DNA of 64,000 nt from Aurantibacter sp034110465 (GTDB lineage: Bacteria > Bacteroidota > Bacteroidia > Flavobacteriales > Flavobacteriaceae), in the NCBI GenBank assembly GCA_034110465.1, contig JAWUZD010000010.1, positions 62,001-126,000 on the forward strand, read 5' to 3'. A program made the translations under genes and the position numbers. Below are positions 44,394 to 53,051 of this stretch, piece after piece. Position 1 is the stretch's first letter. Every line of letters begins with the position of its first letter. The notes under the pieces are model-generated. The model ran no database searches. It was not told the DNA's origin and worked only from the letters and a program-made list of their open reading frames with translations.

Positions 44394-45329
44394 ATGAAAA
44401 AACTACTTGGTCTTTTAATGTTATCGTTTTTTGCTTGTAATGATGGTGATATTATTACAGAAACATTAGAATTTGGAGATACTTTTGAAACTTGTGGCGA
44501 ATTAGTTTTTTATAAAATAAATACTAATCCAAACGAATCTCTTTCATTTCAAATTTCTAGTCCGACATTTACAGTCGAAGATTTATTAATTACAAATCAA
44601 GATCCTTTAAATACAGCTTTAGTTGAAATTACAGATCCAAATCCAACTGGATTAGATGTTAACTCTTCAAATGTATTAAATTATAGAAGCTACAATTCTT
44701 CTCCTGAAAACATATTTTGTAATGATGTACCTGCAACAAACGTAGATATAACTCAAGACTACACTTCTGGATCTGGAACTGCAAATTTTACAATATCATT
44801 TATTGAAGATGATAATGATGGAATTCCTGCGGAATATGAAGATTTAGATGGTGATGGCAATTTAGATAATGATGATACTGATGGCGATGGTTTACCTAAC
44901 TACTTAGATGCAGACGATGATGGGGATAATGTATTAACCATTAATGAAGGTCATAATTTTGATACGACTACATTACTAACTTTAGCACAAAATACAGATT
45001 CAGCTTCTGGAGATACTATCCCAGATTATTTAGATAATGATGATGATGGAGATACTGTTTTAACAATAGATGAAGAGAACCAAACAGCAGATAATAATCC
45101 ATTAAACGACATTACAGATCCTGCTGCAGGCGCAGATTTTTTAAATCCTTTAGTTGCTACTACAGTTCCAGCAACTGCTTACATTATACATACTATATCT
45201 CAGGAGTTTGAAGTTAAATTGACTTTTTCTAATATTGCCTTCCCAAATATTAGTTATGATATTTTTGAATTTGGAACATTAGATAATAGTAGCACAAGTA
45301 AAACAAGAACCTTTACACCTACATTTTAG
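44394..45329 (+). CDS. Asp-rich lipoprotein with thrombospondin type 3-like calcium repeats
   Basis: The 311-residue lipoprotein has a lipobox ending FFAC. The middle (about residues 140-225) contains repeated DxDxDG-type units such as EDDNDGIPAEYEDLDGDG, TDGDGLPNYLDADDDGD and IPDYLDNDDDGD, which bind calcium in related proteins. The flanks are strand-like. It is probably exposed at the cell surface; no enzymatic motif is seen. Its stop overlaps the convergent Smr gene by 4 bp. Confidence 0.78.
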   Translation: MKKLLGLLMLSFFACNDGDIITETLEFGDTFETCGELVFYKINTNPNESLSFQISSPTFTVEDLLITNQDPLNTALVEITDPNPTGLDVNSSNVLNYRSYNSSPENIFCNDVPATNVDITQDYTSGSGTANFTISFIEDDNDGIPAEYEDLDGDGNLDNDDTDGDGLPNYLDADDDGDNVLTINEGHNFDTTTLLTLAQNTDSASGDTIPDYLDNDDDGDTVLTIDEENQTADNNPLNDITDPAAGADFLNPLVATTVPATAYIIHTISQEFEVKLTFSNIAFPNISYDIFEFGTLDNSSTSKTRTFTPTF

Positions 45330-45877
45330 TTTTTATTTTGAAAAATGTAAACTTCGGTAGCACCAGAACCATATTTTTTATAATCAGCATCGTAAAATTT
45401 AATATTATCATATCTATTAAAAAGATACTCAAGCTCCATTTTTAAAACACCTTCGCCAACACCATGTATAAAAACAATTTTTTGCATTTTATGCTTCATA
45501 GCATACTCTAATTTATGCTTAGCTGTATCTAATTGAATATTCTTTTTATCATGACTTGTTAAATGGTTTTCATTCTTAACTAAATGTTTTAAATGCAAAT
45601 CAACTTCCATAGTTGGCAAATAACGCTCTTTAGATTTCACTTTAACAAAACTACGTTTTGGTTTTTCAGATTTTTCAGCTATAACTGAATGTAAGCTTTT
45701 AGAATTAAATATTTTAGATGAAGATAAATCATCACTTAATTTCACAATTTCTTTAGGTTCGAAATCTAATTCAAACCCATCTAAAGTTTCTATTGTGATT
45801 TTATTAGATACAATCTTAACTATCACTCCAGATAAATCATCATCTAAAACCGCTATTTTATCACCAATTTTATACAT
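45326..45877 (-). CDS. Smr-domain protein
   Basis: The 183-residue protein has an N-terminal small barrel-like part (KIGDKIAVLDDDLSGVIVKI) and a C-terminal Smr domain, with MEVDLHLKHL, the core VFIHGVGEGVLKMEL and GSGATEVYIF. Smr domains nick DNA or bind nucleic acid in MutS2. No MutS part is present, which fits the DUF2027-Smr proteins of Bacteroidetes. The small membrane-protein gene lies 2 bp upstream in one transcript. Confidence 0.85.
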   Translation of the reverse strand: MYKIGDKIAVLDDDLSGVIVKIVSNKITIETLDGFELDFEPKEIVKLSDDLSSSKIFNSKSLHSVIAEKSEKPKRSFVKVKSKERYLPTMEVDLHLKHLVKNENHLTSHDKKNIQLDTAKHKLEYAMKHKMQKIVFIHGVGEGVLKMELEYLFNRYDNIKFYDADYKKYGSGATEVYIFQNKN

Positions 45878-45879
45878 AA

Positions 45880-46080
45880 CTACTCTTCTTCTTCTTTTAC
45901 TACAAAATTAGTTTCATCTATATTAGATTTGCTTGGTATTCCAGATTGTAATCTATAAATGGAAAACATAATTAATACAATACCTAAAACTTTTAAAAAT
46001 ATAAATTGATTTAGAAAAGAATGAAACAAAAATAGTGATGCAATAACTATTAATAGCATGCTAAAAAGAGATTTTTTCAT
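45880..46080 (-). CDS. small two-helix membrane protein
   Basis: The 66-residue protein has two hydrophobic segments (about 5-22 and 27-44) and an acidic tail VVKEEEE. I do not recognise a family. It is the first gene of a transcript with the Smr gene, and its exact -7 box supports that it is real. Confidence 0.65.
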   Translation of the reverse strand: MKKSLFSMLLIVIASLFLFHSFLNQFIFLKVLGIVLIMFSIYRLQSGIPSKSNIDETNFVVKEEEE

Positions 46081-46097
46081 AATTAAATAATGTATTT

Positions 46098-46105
46098 CAA
46101 AGGTA
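46098..46105 (-). promoter_or_regulatory. -7 box of small membrane protein/Smr transcript
   Basis: TACCTTTG on the minus strand is an exact match, 17 bases before the ATG. Confidence 0.55.
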
Positions 46106-46254
46106 AAAACATGTCTCTTATCGAAAAAACATTTATCAAAAGTAAATTTACAACTTCAAAAGCAGTAATTAACAATGATTTGTTTATTTTTATTAAAGTA
46201 ATTTAATATGATTACACAGAACATTCTTATATTGCGAACTTAATAACAATTACT

Positions 46255-48228
46255 ATGAAAAAAACGACACTATTCATTACAGTATTGCTTACTTCAGCTT
46301 TTAGTTTTGCACAATTAAATGTTAGAAATAATGCCTTTGTTTTTGTAAATGACGAAGTTTTGTTTGTAACTGAAGAAGTTAACATACAAGAGACGACAGC
46401 TAATTTATATTTAAGAAATGAAGCACAATTATTACAAGGTGCTTCTCAATCTGTTACAAACAGAGGAGAAGGAAAATTAAGTGTTTTTCAGGAAGGAGAA
46501 GCATCTGTGTTTACTCATAACATTTGGGCTTCACCTGTGGGAACTTTTAATTCTTTAAAAGGAAGCTACACTGCTACAGGGAATACACCATTTATTCCTG
46601 AAGATAATATATTTGAAGTTGGAACTGATTTAGATGGATCTATGATGCCAACAGCATTAGCTCCCATAACAAGTTTTCCTGTGACATTTATTGATGGTTA
46701 CAATAGTAATGGTAATTCTACAGCAAATACGACTGCTACAATTGGCACTGGAGATGATTTAGAAATTGCTCGTTATTGGTTTTGGAAATTTGGTCCAAGT
46801 TTTGGAGGATCTACAGATTATGCAGCTTGGTCTTATGTAGGACAAGATGGTGATGTAGAATCAGGTTATGGATTTACTATGAAAGGTACAGATGTCGCTA
46901 ACCAACAATATGATTTTAGGGGAAGACCAAATTCTGGAACAATAACTACAGATCTAGTATACATACCTAGAAATGCTGGAATACAAGTTCCTAGTTTTAC
47001 AATGATTGGTAATCCTTATCCAAGTGCATTAGACACTAGAGATTTTATACATGATGTTGCTAATACTAATTTATATGTAGATGTAGACCCAGCAATATCT
47101 AATGGTACTTTATACTATTGGGAACAACAAGATACAGGAACGCATAATTTAGTTGGATATTCTGCTGGATATGCAGCTTATACAATTAGTCCTGGAGGAG
47201 TTCCTTCTTTTGTAGATGCTATAATGAAAACATACAATGCAGATGGTACAGTTGCAACTACAGGTGCCGCAACTGGTGCTGGAAAAACTGTTGGTAGATA
47301 TTTGCCAATAGGACAAGGGTTTATGGTTAGAGCAGCTATAAATAGTGTAGATCCAGATATTGGATTAAGTTACACGGTTGAATTTAACAACTCGCAAAGA
47401 GAATATATTAAAGAATCGTCAGGCTCTAGTATTTTCTTCAAAACATCAAATACTAAGAATGGAAAATTATCTTCTGAAGAATCATTAGAAGAGCAGAATT
47501 TATTCTCTTATAATGATAAAGGATTTTTAATAGTTCCTTCGGATTTTAAAAGATTTAGAATAAATGTAGATTTTAACGACACTTATACAAGACAGTTACT
47601 ACATAACTTTCATGACTCAACAACCGAAGGTAAAGATTATGGTTTTGAAACTGAATTACCTTCAACATTAGATTCTGATATTTGGTGGCCAAGATTAGGC
47701 GAAAAATTAAATGGTAATGCAAATAAATTTGATATGGAATTAAGAGTTCCTCTTCATTTAAATTTATCTGCTCAACAATCTGTAAAATTTAGAGCTTTAG
47801 ATATTCAAAATTTTGATATTGATCAACCTATTTTTATTCATGATAAAGAATTGGATTTATATTATGACTTAACTATCCAAGATTACGAAATTGCTTTAGC
47901 AACTGGAGATTATTCTAATCGTTTTGAAGTAACTTTTATGGATAACACAAAACAGATTGATTTAGTTGTAGAGGAATTAGATGAATTTAATGTTTTTCAA
48001 AATAATAACACTTCAACACTTAATTTATTAAATCCAAGAGAAACGAATGTTTTAGAAATTAATGTTTATGATGTTGCTGGTAAAAGAATCTTTAATACTT
48101 TAAAGATGAATACTCAAGAACGTTTTGAGATTTCCACTAGAGACTTAAGTGAAGGTGTTTATGTTGTAAAAGTTGATTTTACTAACGGAACTTCTAAAAG
48201 CAAAAAAATTATTGTTAGTCAAAACTAA
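46255..48228 (+). CDS. large secreted protein with T9SS type A sorting domain
   Basis: The 657-residue protein starts with signal KKTTLFITVLLTSAFSFAQ. The C-terminal 80 residues form a type A T9SS sorting domain: strand pattern LEINVYDVAGKRIF, ISTRDLSEGVYVVKVDF and the end KKIIVSQN. The type IX system exports such proteins and removes the domain. The body is strand- and Gly-rich with no catalytic motif and could be an adhesin or coat protein. A strong terminator follows. Confidence 0.9.
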   Translation: MKKTTLFITVLLTSAFSFAQLNVRNNAFVFVNDEVLFVTEEVNIQETTANLYLRNEAQLLQGASQSVTNRGEGKLSVFQEGEASVFTHNIWASPVGTFNSLKGSYTATGNTPFIPEDNIFEVGTDLDGSMMPTALAPITSFPVTFIDGYNSNGNSTANTTATIGTGDDLEIARYWFWKFGPSFGGSTDYAAWSYVGQDGDVESGYGFTMKGTDVANQQYDFRGRPNSGTITTDLVYIPRNAGIQVPSFTMIGNPYPSALDTRDFIHDVANTNLYVDVDPAISNGTLYYWEQQDTGTHNLVGYSAGYAAYTISPGGVPSFVDAIMKTYNADGTVATTGAATGAGKTVGRYLPIGQGFMVRAAINSVDPDIGLSYTVEFNNSQREYIKESSGSSIFFKTSNTKNGKLSSEESLEEQNLFSYNDKGFLIVPSDFKRFRINVDFNDTYTRQLLHNFHDSTTEGKDYGFETELPSTLDSDIWWPRLGEKLNGNANKFDMELRVPLHLNLSAQQSVKFRALDIQNFDIDQPIFIHDKELDLYYDLTIQDYEIALATGDYSNRFEVTFMDNTKQIDLVVEELDEFNVFQNNNTSTLNLLNPRETNVLEINVYDVAGKRIFNTLKMNTQERFEISTRDLSEGVYVVKVDFTNGTSKSKKIIVSQN

Positions 48229-48263
48229 TTACAGTCTTCAAACTAATAACATATCAAATACAT

Positions 48264-48301
48264 ATAACACTACTTAGTTTTCTAAGTAGTGTTATTTTTT
48301 T
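48264..48301 (+). terminator. terminator of T9SS type A gene
   Basis: ATAACACTACTTAG and CTAAGTAGTGTTAT form a 14-bp stem around TTTT, followed by a T-run. Confidence 0.9.
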
Positions 48302-48320
48302 ATCTAAAATTGAAGACTTT

Positions 48321-48590
48321 ATGTTACCATGTCTAAACAAAAAACTATTTGGGTTTGACTGTATGGGTTGTGGTATGCAAAGGTCTACCTTACTAATATT
48401 TAAAGGTGAGTTTATAAATGCTTTTAAAATGTATCCTGCTATTTATACTTTAATAGCTCTTATTATTATAATACTATTTAATTATTTTAAAAAAATAAAA
48501 TATGGTTATACAATAATCGTAATTTTATCAATAATAAATTTTATTATAATATTAAGTAATTTTATTTTTAAAATTTTAATAACTAAATAA
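48321..48590 (+). CDS. DUF2752 membrane protein
   Basis: The 89-residue protein has the DUF2752 hallmark CMGCGMQRST near the N-terminus, preceded by LPCLNKKLFGFD, followed by two hydrophobic helices. The cysteine motif suggests metal or redox binding, but the family's function is unknown. The CCC-motif gene starts 8 bp later, so they form one operon. Confidence 0.8.
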   Translation: MLPCLNKKLFGFDCMGCGMQRSTLLIFKGEFINAFKMYPAIYTLIALIIIILFNYFKKIKYGYTIIVILSIINFIIILSNFIFKILITK

Positions 48591-48598
48591 TTCTAACA

Positions 48599-48949
48599 AT
48601 GGAAAACCATCAAAATCAAGAAACGTTAAAAAATGCTACTCTAATTCTAATTTTAGGAATCTTATCTATCGTAACTTGTTGTTGTTATGGAATAGTAGGA
48701 TTGATATTAGGAATTACTACTCTATTCTTAGCGTATTCTGCTACAAAAACTTATAATGAAAATCCCGAACTTTATAAAGGATTTCAAAATGTTAAAATTG
48801 GTAAAATTCTAGCAATTATAGGGTTAGTTTTAAGTGTTCTATATTTACTTTTTGTAATTTTTATAATTCTTACTTTTGGAATGGATACACTTCAAGACCA
48901 ACAATTAATGCAAGAAAAAATGCAGGAATTTATAATACAGAATCAGTAA
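48599..48949 (+). CDS. CCC-motif membrane protein
   Basis: The 116-residue protein has two membrane helices (about 13-45 and 66-95). The TCCCYG triplet cysteines sit in the first. It matches the 'CCC motif membrane protein' group found with DUF2752 in Bacteroidetes. Function unknown. A bidirectional hairpin follows. Confidence 0.82.
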   Translation: MENHQNQETLKNATLILILGILSIVTCCCYGIVGLILGITTLFLAYSATKTYNENPELYKGFQNVKIGKILAIIGLVLSVLYLLFVIFIILTFGMDTLQDQQLMQEKMQEFIIQNQ

Positions 48950-48964
48950 AAAAATTATAAGCAT

Positions 48965-49004
48965 AAAAAAGCTCCAAATTCATATTGAATTTGGAGTTTT
49001 TTTA
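48965..49004. terminator. bidirectional terminator between CCC-motif gene and guaB
   Basis: CTCCAAATTCA and TGAATTTGGAG form 11 bp around TAT, flanked by A- and T-runs. Confidence 0.88.
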
Positions 49005-49022
49005 TTTAAAATCTAGAAATAA

Positions 49023-50495
49023 TTATCTAGAATAATTAGGTGCTTCTTTAGTTATAGTTACATCATGAGGATGAGATTCGTTAATTCCACTTGCCGTAAT
49101 TTTTACAAATCGCCCTGTTTCTTTAAGAGTCTCAACATTTTTAGCACCACAATAACCCATTCCAGCTCTTAAACCACCTACAAATTGATGAATACTTTCT
49201 TCTAATTCACCTTTATAAGCTACACGACCAACAATTCCTTCTGGTACTAATTTTTTAATATCGTCTTCTATATCTTGAAAATAACGATCTTTACTACCTT
49301 GTTTCATAGCTTCTACAGAACCCATTCCACGATACGACTTAAATTTACGTCCTTCAAAAATAATAGTTTCTCCTGGAGATTCTTTTGTACCTGCTAAAAG
49401 AGATCCTAACATCACACAATCTGCTCCTGCTGCAATAGCTTTAGGAATATCTCCTGTATAGCGAATTCCTCCATCTGCAATTACTGGAACTCCAGAGCCT
49501 TTTATAGCTGCTGCAACCTCTAATACTGCTGAAAACTGTGGAAAACCAACTCCTGCAACAACTCGTGTTGTACAAATAGATCCTGGGCCTATTCCAACCT
49601 TTACAGCATCTGCTCCTGCTTCTACTAAATATTTTGCTGCTTCTGCTGTTGCAATATTTCCAACAATAACATCTAATTTTGGGAATTTTTCTTTTACCGC
49701 TTTTAATACCGACACCACACCTTTAGTATGTCCGTGAGCTGTATCTATAATTACTGCATCTACACCAGATTTCACTAAAGCTTCTGCTCTTTCTACGGCA
49801 TCTGCTGTAACACCAAGTGCTGCTGCTACACGTAAACGACCAAAACTATCTTTATTTGCTGACGGCTTTAAAGTCAATTTTGTAATATCTCTAAATGTAA
49901 TTAAACCTTCAAGTTTATAATTATCATCTACAATTAATAATTTTTCAATTTTATTTTCTTGAAGAATTCCTTCAGCATCTTTTAAAGAAGTTCCTACTGC
50001 TGCAGTAACTAAATTATCTTTAGTCATTACTTCTAAAATAGCACGATTGTTTTTATGTTCGAAACGTAAATCACGATTTGTAACAATTCCTTTTAAAAGA
50101 CCATTTTGGTCAACTATGGGAATTCCACCAATTCTGTGTTCTTTCATTGCTTGTTTAGCATCGAGAACAGTAGCTGTAAGCGGTAAAGTAACCGGATCTA
50201 TAATCATTCCACTTTCTGCACGTTTTACTTTCCTAACTTCAAGAGCTTGTTGTTCTATAGACATATTCTTATGTAAAACACCAATTCCACCTTCGCGAGC
50301 TATAGCAATTGCCATATCGCTTTCTGTAACTGTATCCATAGCAGCTGATACTATTGGTACATTTATAGTTATGTTACGGGTGAATTTTGTTTGAATTGAC
50401 ACTTCTCTTGGAAGAACATCAGAAAAGGCTGGTACTAATAATACATCGTCGTATGTTAGTCCTTCTCCTACAATTTTATTGTCGTGTGCAGTCAT
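49023..50495 (-). CDS. guaB: IMP dehydrogenase
   Basis: This purine enzyme oxidises IMP to XMP, the committed step to GMP. I start at 50495, giving 490 residues (TAHDNKIVGEGLTYDDVLL); an upstream extension would overlap the promoter. Two CBS domains lie at about 95-215. The catalytic C308 sits in GPGSICTTRVV and the flap in MGSVEAMKQG. Expression probably starts just downstream of an exact -7 box. Confidence 0.96.
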   Translation of the reverse strand: MTAHDNKIVGEGLTYDDVLLVPAFSDVLPREVSIQTKFTRNITINVPIVSAAMDTVTESDMAIAIAREGGIGVLHKNMSIEQQALEVRKVKRAESGMIIDPVTLPLTATVLDAKQAMKEHRIGGIPIVDQNGLLKGIVTNRDLRFEHKNNRAILEVMTKDNLVTAAVGTSLKDAEGILQENKIEKLLIVDDNYKLEGLITFRDITKLTLKPSANKDSFGRLRVAAALGVTADAVERAEALVKSGVDAVIIDTAHGHTKGVVSVLKAVKEKFPKLDVIVGNIATAEAAKYLVEAGADAVKVGIGPGSICTTRVVAGVGFPQFSAVLEVAAAIKGSGVPVIADGGIRYTGDIPKAIAAGADCVMLGSLLAGTKESPGETIIFEGRKFKSYRGMGSVEAMKQGSKDRYFQDIEDDIKKLVPEGIVGRVAYKGELEESIHQFVGGLRAGMGYCGAKNVETLKETGRFVKITASGINESHPHDVTITKEAPNYSR

Positions 50496-50497
50496 GT

Positions 50498-50519
50498 TGC
50501 AATTACTATTATAATTGCA
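50498..50519. promoter_or_regulatory. inverted repeat at guaB start, candidate operator
   Basis: TGCAATTA and TAATTGCA are exact inverse arms around CTATTA. They lie between the -7 box and the start codon, at or near the transcription start. DNA-binding control is more likely than an RNA hairpin, because part of one arm may not be transcribed. Confidence 0.5.
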
Positions 50520-50521
50520 TG

Positions 50522-50529
50522 CAAATATA
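50522..50529 (-). promoter_or_regulatory. -7 box of guaB
   Basis: TATATTTG on the minus strand is an exact match, 26 bases before the ATG at 50495. Confidence 0.6.
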
Positions 50530-50656
50530 CACTTTTTATATGAACTATAATTCATTTTTTTTATTCATGATTAAATATTTTTTTGAAAAAGATAAAGCTT
50601 ATCTAAAAATTTAACATTTATAACTTATTTACTATCAACAACTTAAAAACATTGTT

Positions 50657-50675
50657 CTTATTTATTCTAAATAAG
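50657..50675. promoter_or_regulatory. inverted repeat upstream of FecA-like receptor, candidate operator
   Basis: CTTATTTA-TTC-TAAATAAG is an exact 8-bp inverted repeat directly before the -33 TTTG. A looser partner (CTTATTTTTA...TCTAAATAAA) lies at about 50724-50748, after the -7 box. Iron regulation is a guess based on the gene. Confidence 0.5.
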
Positions 50676-50677
50676 CT

Positions 50678-50707
50678 TTGAAAAAGTAATTATGAAACTT
50701 ATATTTG
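50678..50707 (+). promoter_or_regulatory. promoter of FecA-like receptor gene
   Basis: TTG (50678-50680), 19 bases, then TATATTTG (50700-50707) is a complete promoter. Confidence 0.75.
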
Positions 50708-50746
50708 CACATCAAAATAAACCTTATTTTTAATCAGTCTAAATAA

Positions 50747-52978
50747 ATGAAACAGATAATAATCCTTATTTCATTATGCTTTACAAGTATAATTTATGCT
50801 CAAAACGAAGAAAAGTCTCAAAAAACAACTTTAGATACTATTCAAAAGTTAGACGAAGTACGAATTAAATCAAACGTTATTTTTGGTAACAAATATGTTG
50901 CAAAAAACAGAACAGGATCTGCCTATTACATTTCTCCAGAAGAATTAAAAAAATTAGGATATACAGATATTAATCGTGTATTAAGAACTGTTCCTGGTGT
51001 AACAATTGTTGAAGAAGATGGTTTTGGTTTACGTCCAAACATTAGTTTAAGAGGAACTTCGCCAGAACGTAGTTCAAAAATTAGTTTAATGGAAGATGGA
51101 GTATTAATAGCTCCTGCACCTTATAGTGCTTCTGCTGCATATTATTTTCCATCTGTAGGACGTATGCAAGCAGTAGAAATTTTAAAAGGAAGTAGTCAAG
51201 TACAATATGGACCATTTACAACTGGAGGTGCTATTAACTTGGTATCCACTCAAATTCCTGATACTTTTTCTGGCAGAATAAAAGCCTCTTACGGTAGCTT
51301 TAATAGTGGCCAATTATATGCTTCTGTTGGAGATAGTAAAGAGCATATTGGCTATAATATTGAGTATTTAAACTTTAATTCTGATGGATTTAAAAATCTA
51401 TTAAATGATGCCAACACAGGTTTTGATAAAAACGATGTAGTAGCAAAATTGAGATTAAATAACAGTAAAGATGCAGCAATTCAACAAAATGTAGAGTTTA
51501 AGTTTCAATATGCAGATGAAGTATCAAACGAAACTTATTTAGGATTAACTGAAGCTGATTTTGATGCTAATCCGTTTGATCGTTATGCTAGTTCTCAAGA
51601 AGACAAAATGACCAATGAGCATTTACAATTTATGGTAACACATAATCTAGAATTCAGTAAAAATTTAAGTATTCGTACAAATGCATATTATAATAAATTT
51701 GAACGTAACTGGTACAAATTAAATGACGTTGTAGCCAATGGAGAGAAAGTTAGTATTGCTACCATTGTTGAAAACCCTGAAGACTATCCTACTCATTTTG
51801 GATACACAAATGGAAGTTTAAATTCTGGTGCAGATGCATTACTAGTTAAAGCTAATAATAGAGCTTATATTTCTAAAGGAGTGCAAACTAAATTTGATTA
51901 TCATTTTTATGGCGAAAACACATTCCATGACATAGAACTTGGATTTCGTTATCATTATGATGAAGAGGATCGATTCCAATGGAAAGATGGATATAGTGTA
52001 AACAACGGAATCATGCAGTTAACAACTGCTGCTCCTCAAGGTAGTGATGCTAACAGAATTAGTAATGCCAAAGCTTTTGCAGGTTACGCTATGTATAAAT
52101 TTAAACATAAAAACTTAACACTAACACCAGGTTTACGTTATGAAAACATTGTTTTAGGACGTGATAATTTTGGAACCAGTGACCCATCAAGAACTGGTGC
52201 TAATTTATCAAGCAGAGAAAACAAAGTAGATATTGTCATTCCTGGTATTGGGTTTAACTACAGATTTAATAACGATCTATCCTTATTTGGTGGTGTACAC
52301 AAAGGGTTTTCTCCTCCAGGAAATGCAGAAGGACAAAAATCTGAAGAAAGTATAAATTACGAATTAGGAACTAGATTTACTTACAAAGGAATACAAGGTG
52401 AAGTCGTTGGATTCTATAACGACTATAGTAATCTTTTAGGTAGTGATCTAGCAGCAACTGGTGGAACAGGAAGCTTAGACTTGTTTAATGCAGGCGAAGT
52501 TTCTGTTAGAGGAATAGAATTGTTATTAAACTACGACGTCTTAGGGAATAGTTCAACATACGCACTACCAATAACGTTAGGTTATACCTTTACAGACTCT
52601 GAGTTTTTAAATAGTTTTGGAAGTGATGATAGTATTTGGGGAACTATTACAGAAGGTGATGAAATTCCTTACATAGCTAAACATCAATTTAATACAAGCA
52701 TAGGTTTAGAACATGCAAAATACAGTGTTAATTTAAACGCAAGATACAATGGTGCTTTTAGAACTGTTTCTGGAAGTGGAGACATACCTGCTAACCAAAA
52801 AGTGGAATCCGCAATTATATTAGACTTATCTGGTCGTTATAAAATTACGCCTAAATTAAGTGCTACAGCTAATATTATTAACTTATTGAATAATGAGTAT
52901 GCAGTGTCACGTGTACCAGCAGGATTAAGACCAGGGCATCCTTTTGGAACTTATGCTGGATTAGAATTTCAGTTTTAA
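50747..52978 (+). CDS. TonB-dependent receptor, FecA-like
   Basis: The 743-residue outer-membrane receptor has a signal peptide (KQIIILISLCFTSIIYAQ), a plug with VPGVTIVEEDGFGLRPNISLRGTSPERS and a barrel that ends in LEFQF. The NISLRGTSPERSSKISLMEDG stretch (kept short here) resembles FecA-type ferric-citrate receptors, but a specific ligand is not proven. No signalling domain precedes the plug. Inverted repeats around its promoter suggest metal or ligand control. Confidence 0.87.
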   Translation: MKQIIILISLCFTSIIYAQNEEKSQKTTLDTIQKLDEVRIKSNVIFGNKYVAKNRTGSAYYISPEELKKLGYTDINRVLRTVPGVTIVEEDGFGLRPNISLRGTSPERSSKISLMEDGVLIAPAPYSASAAYYFPSVGRMQAVEILKGSSQVQYGPFTTGGAINLVSTQIPDTFSGRIKASYGSFNSGQLYASVGDSKEHIGYNIEYLNFNSDGFKNLLNDANTGFDKNDVVAKLRLNNSKDAAIQQNVEFKFQYADEVSNETYLGLTEADFDANPFDRYASSQEDKMTNEHLQFMVTHNLEFSKNLSIRTNAYYNKFERNWYKLNDVVANGEKVSIATIVENPEDYPTHFGYTNGSLNSGADALLVKANNRAYISKGVQTKFDYHFYGENTFHDIELGFRYHYDEEDRFQWKDGYSVNNGIMQLTTAAPQGSDANRISNAKAFAGYAMYKFKHKNLTLTPGLRYENIVLGRDNFGTSDPSRTGANLSSRENKVDIVIPGIGFNYRFNNDLSLFGGVHKGFSPPGNAEGQKSEESINYELGTRFTYKGIQGEVVGFYNDYSNLLGSDLAATGGTGSLDLFNAGEVSVRGIELLLNYDVLGNSSTYALPITLGYTFTDSEFLNSFGSDDSIWGTITEGDEIPYIAKHQFNTSIGLEHAKYSVNLNARYNGAFRTVSGSGDIPANQKVESAIILDLSGRYKITPKLSATANIINLLNNEYAVSRVPAGLRPGHPFGTYAGLEFQF

Positions 52979-52992
52979 AAAAAGCATAATTT

Positions 52993-53033
52993 AATAAAAA
53001 AGCTCATATCATATCGGTATGAGCTTTTTTATT
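52993..53033. terminator. bidirectional terminator after FecA-like receptor
   Basis: A 16-bp stem with core AGCTCATA/TATGAGCT and A/T-run flanks encloses a 9-base loop. The convergent HMG-CoA lyase gene also ends here. Confidence 0.88.
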
Positions 53034-53051
53034 TCGGAATATATTAGATGT

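Noticed and set aside
50387..50614. Frame across the guaB start region
   Set aside because: It crosses the guaB promoter and start on the other strand and lacks family features.
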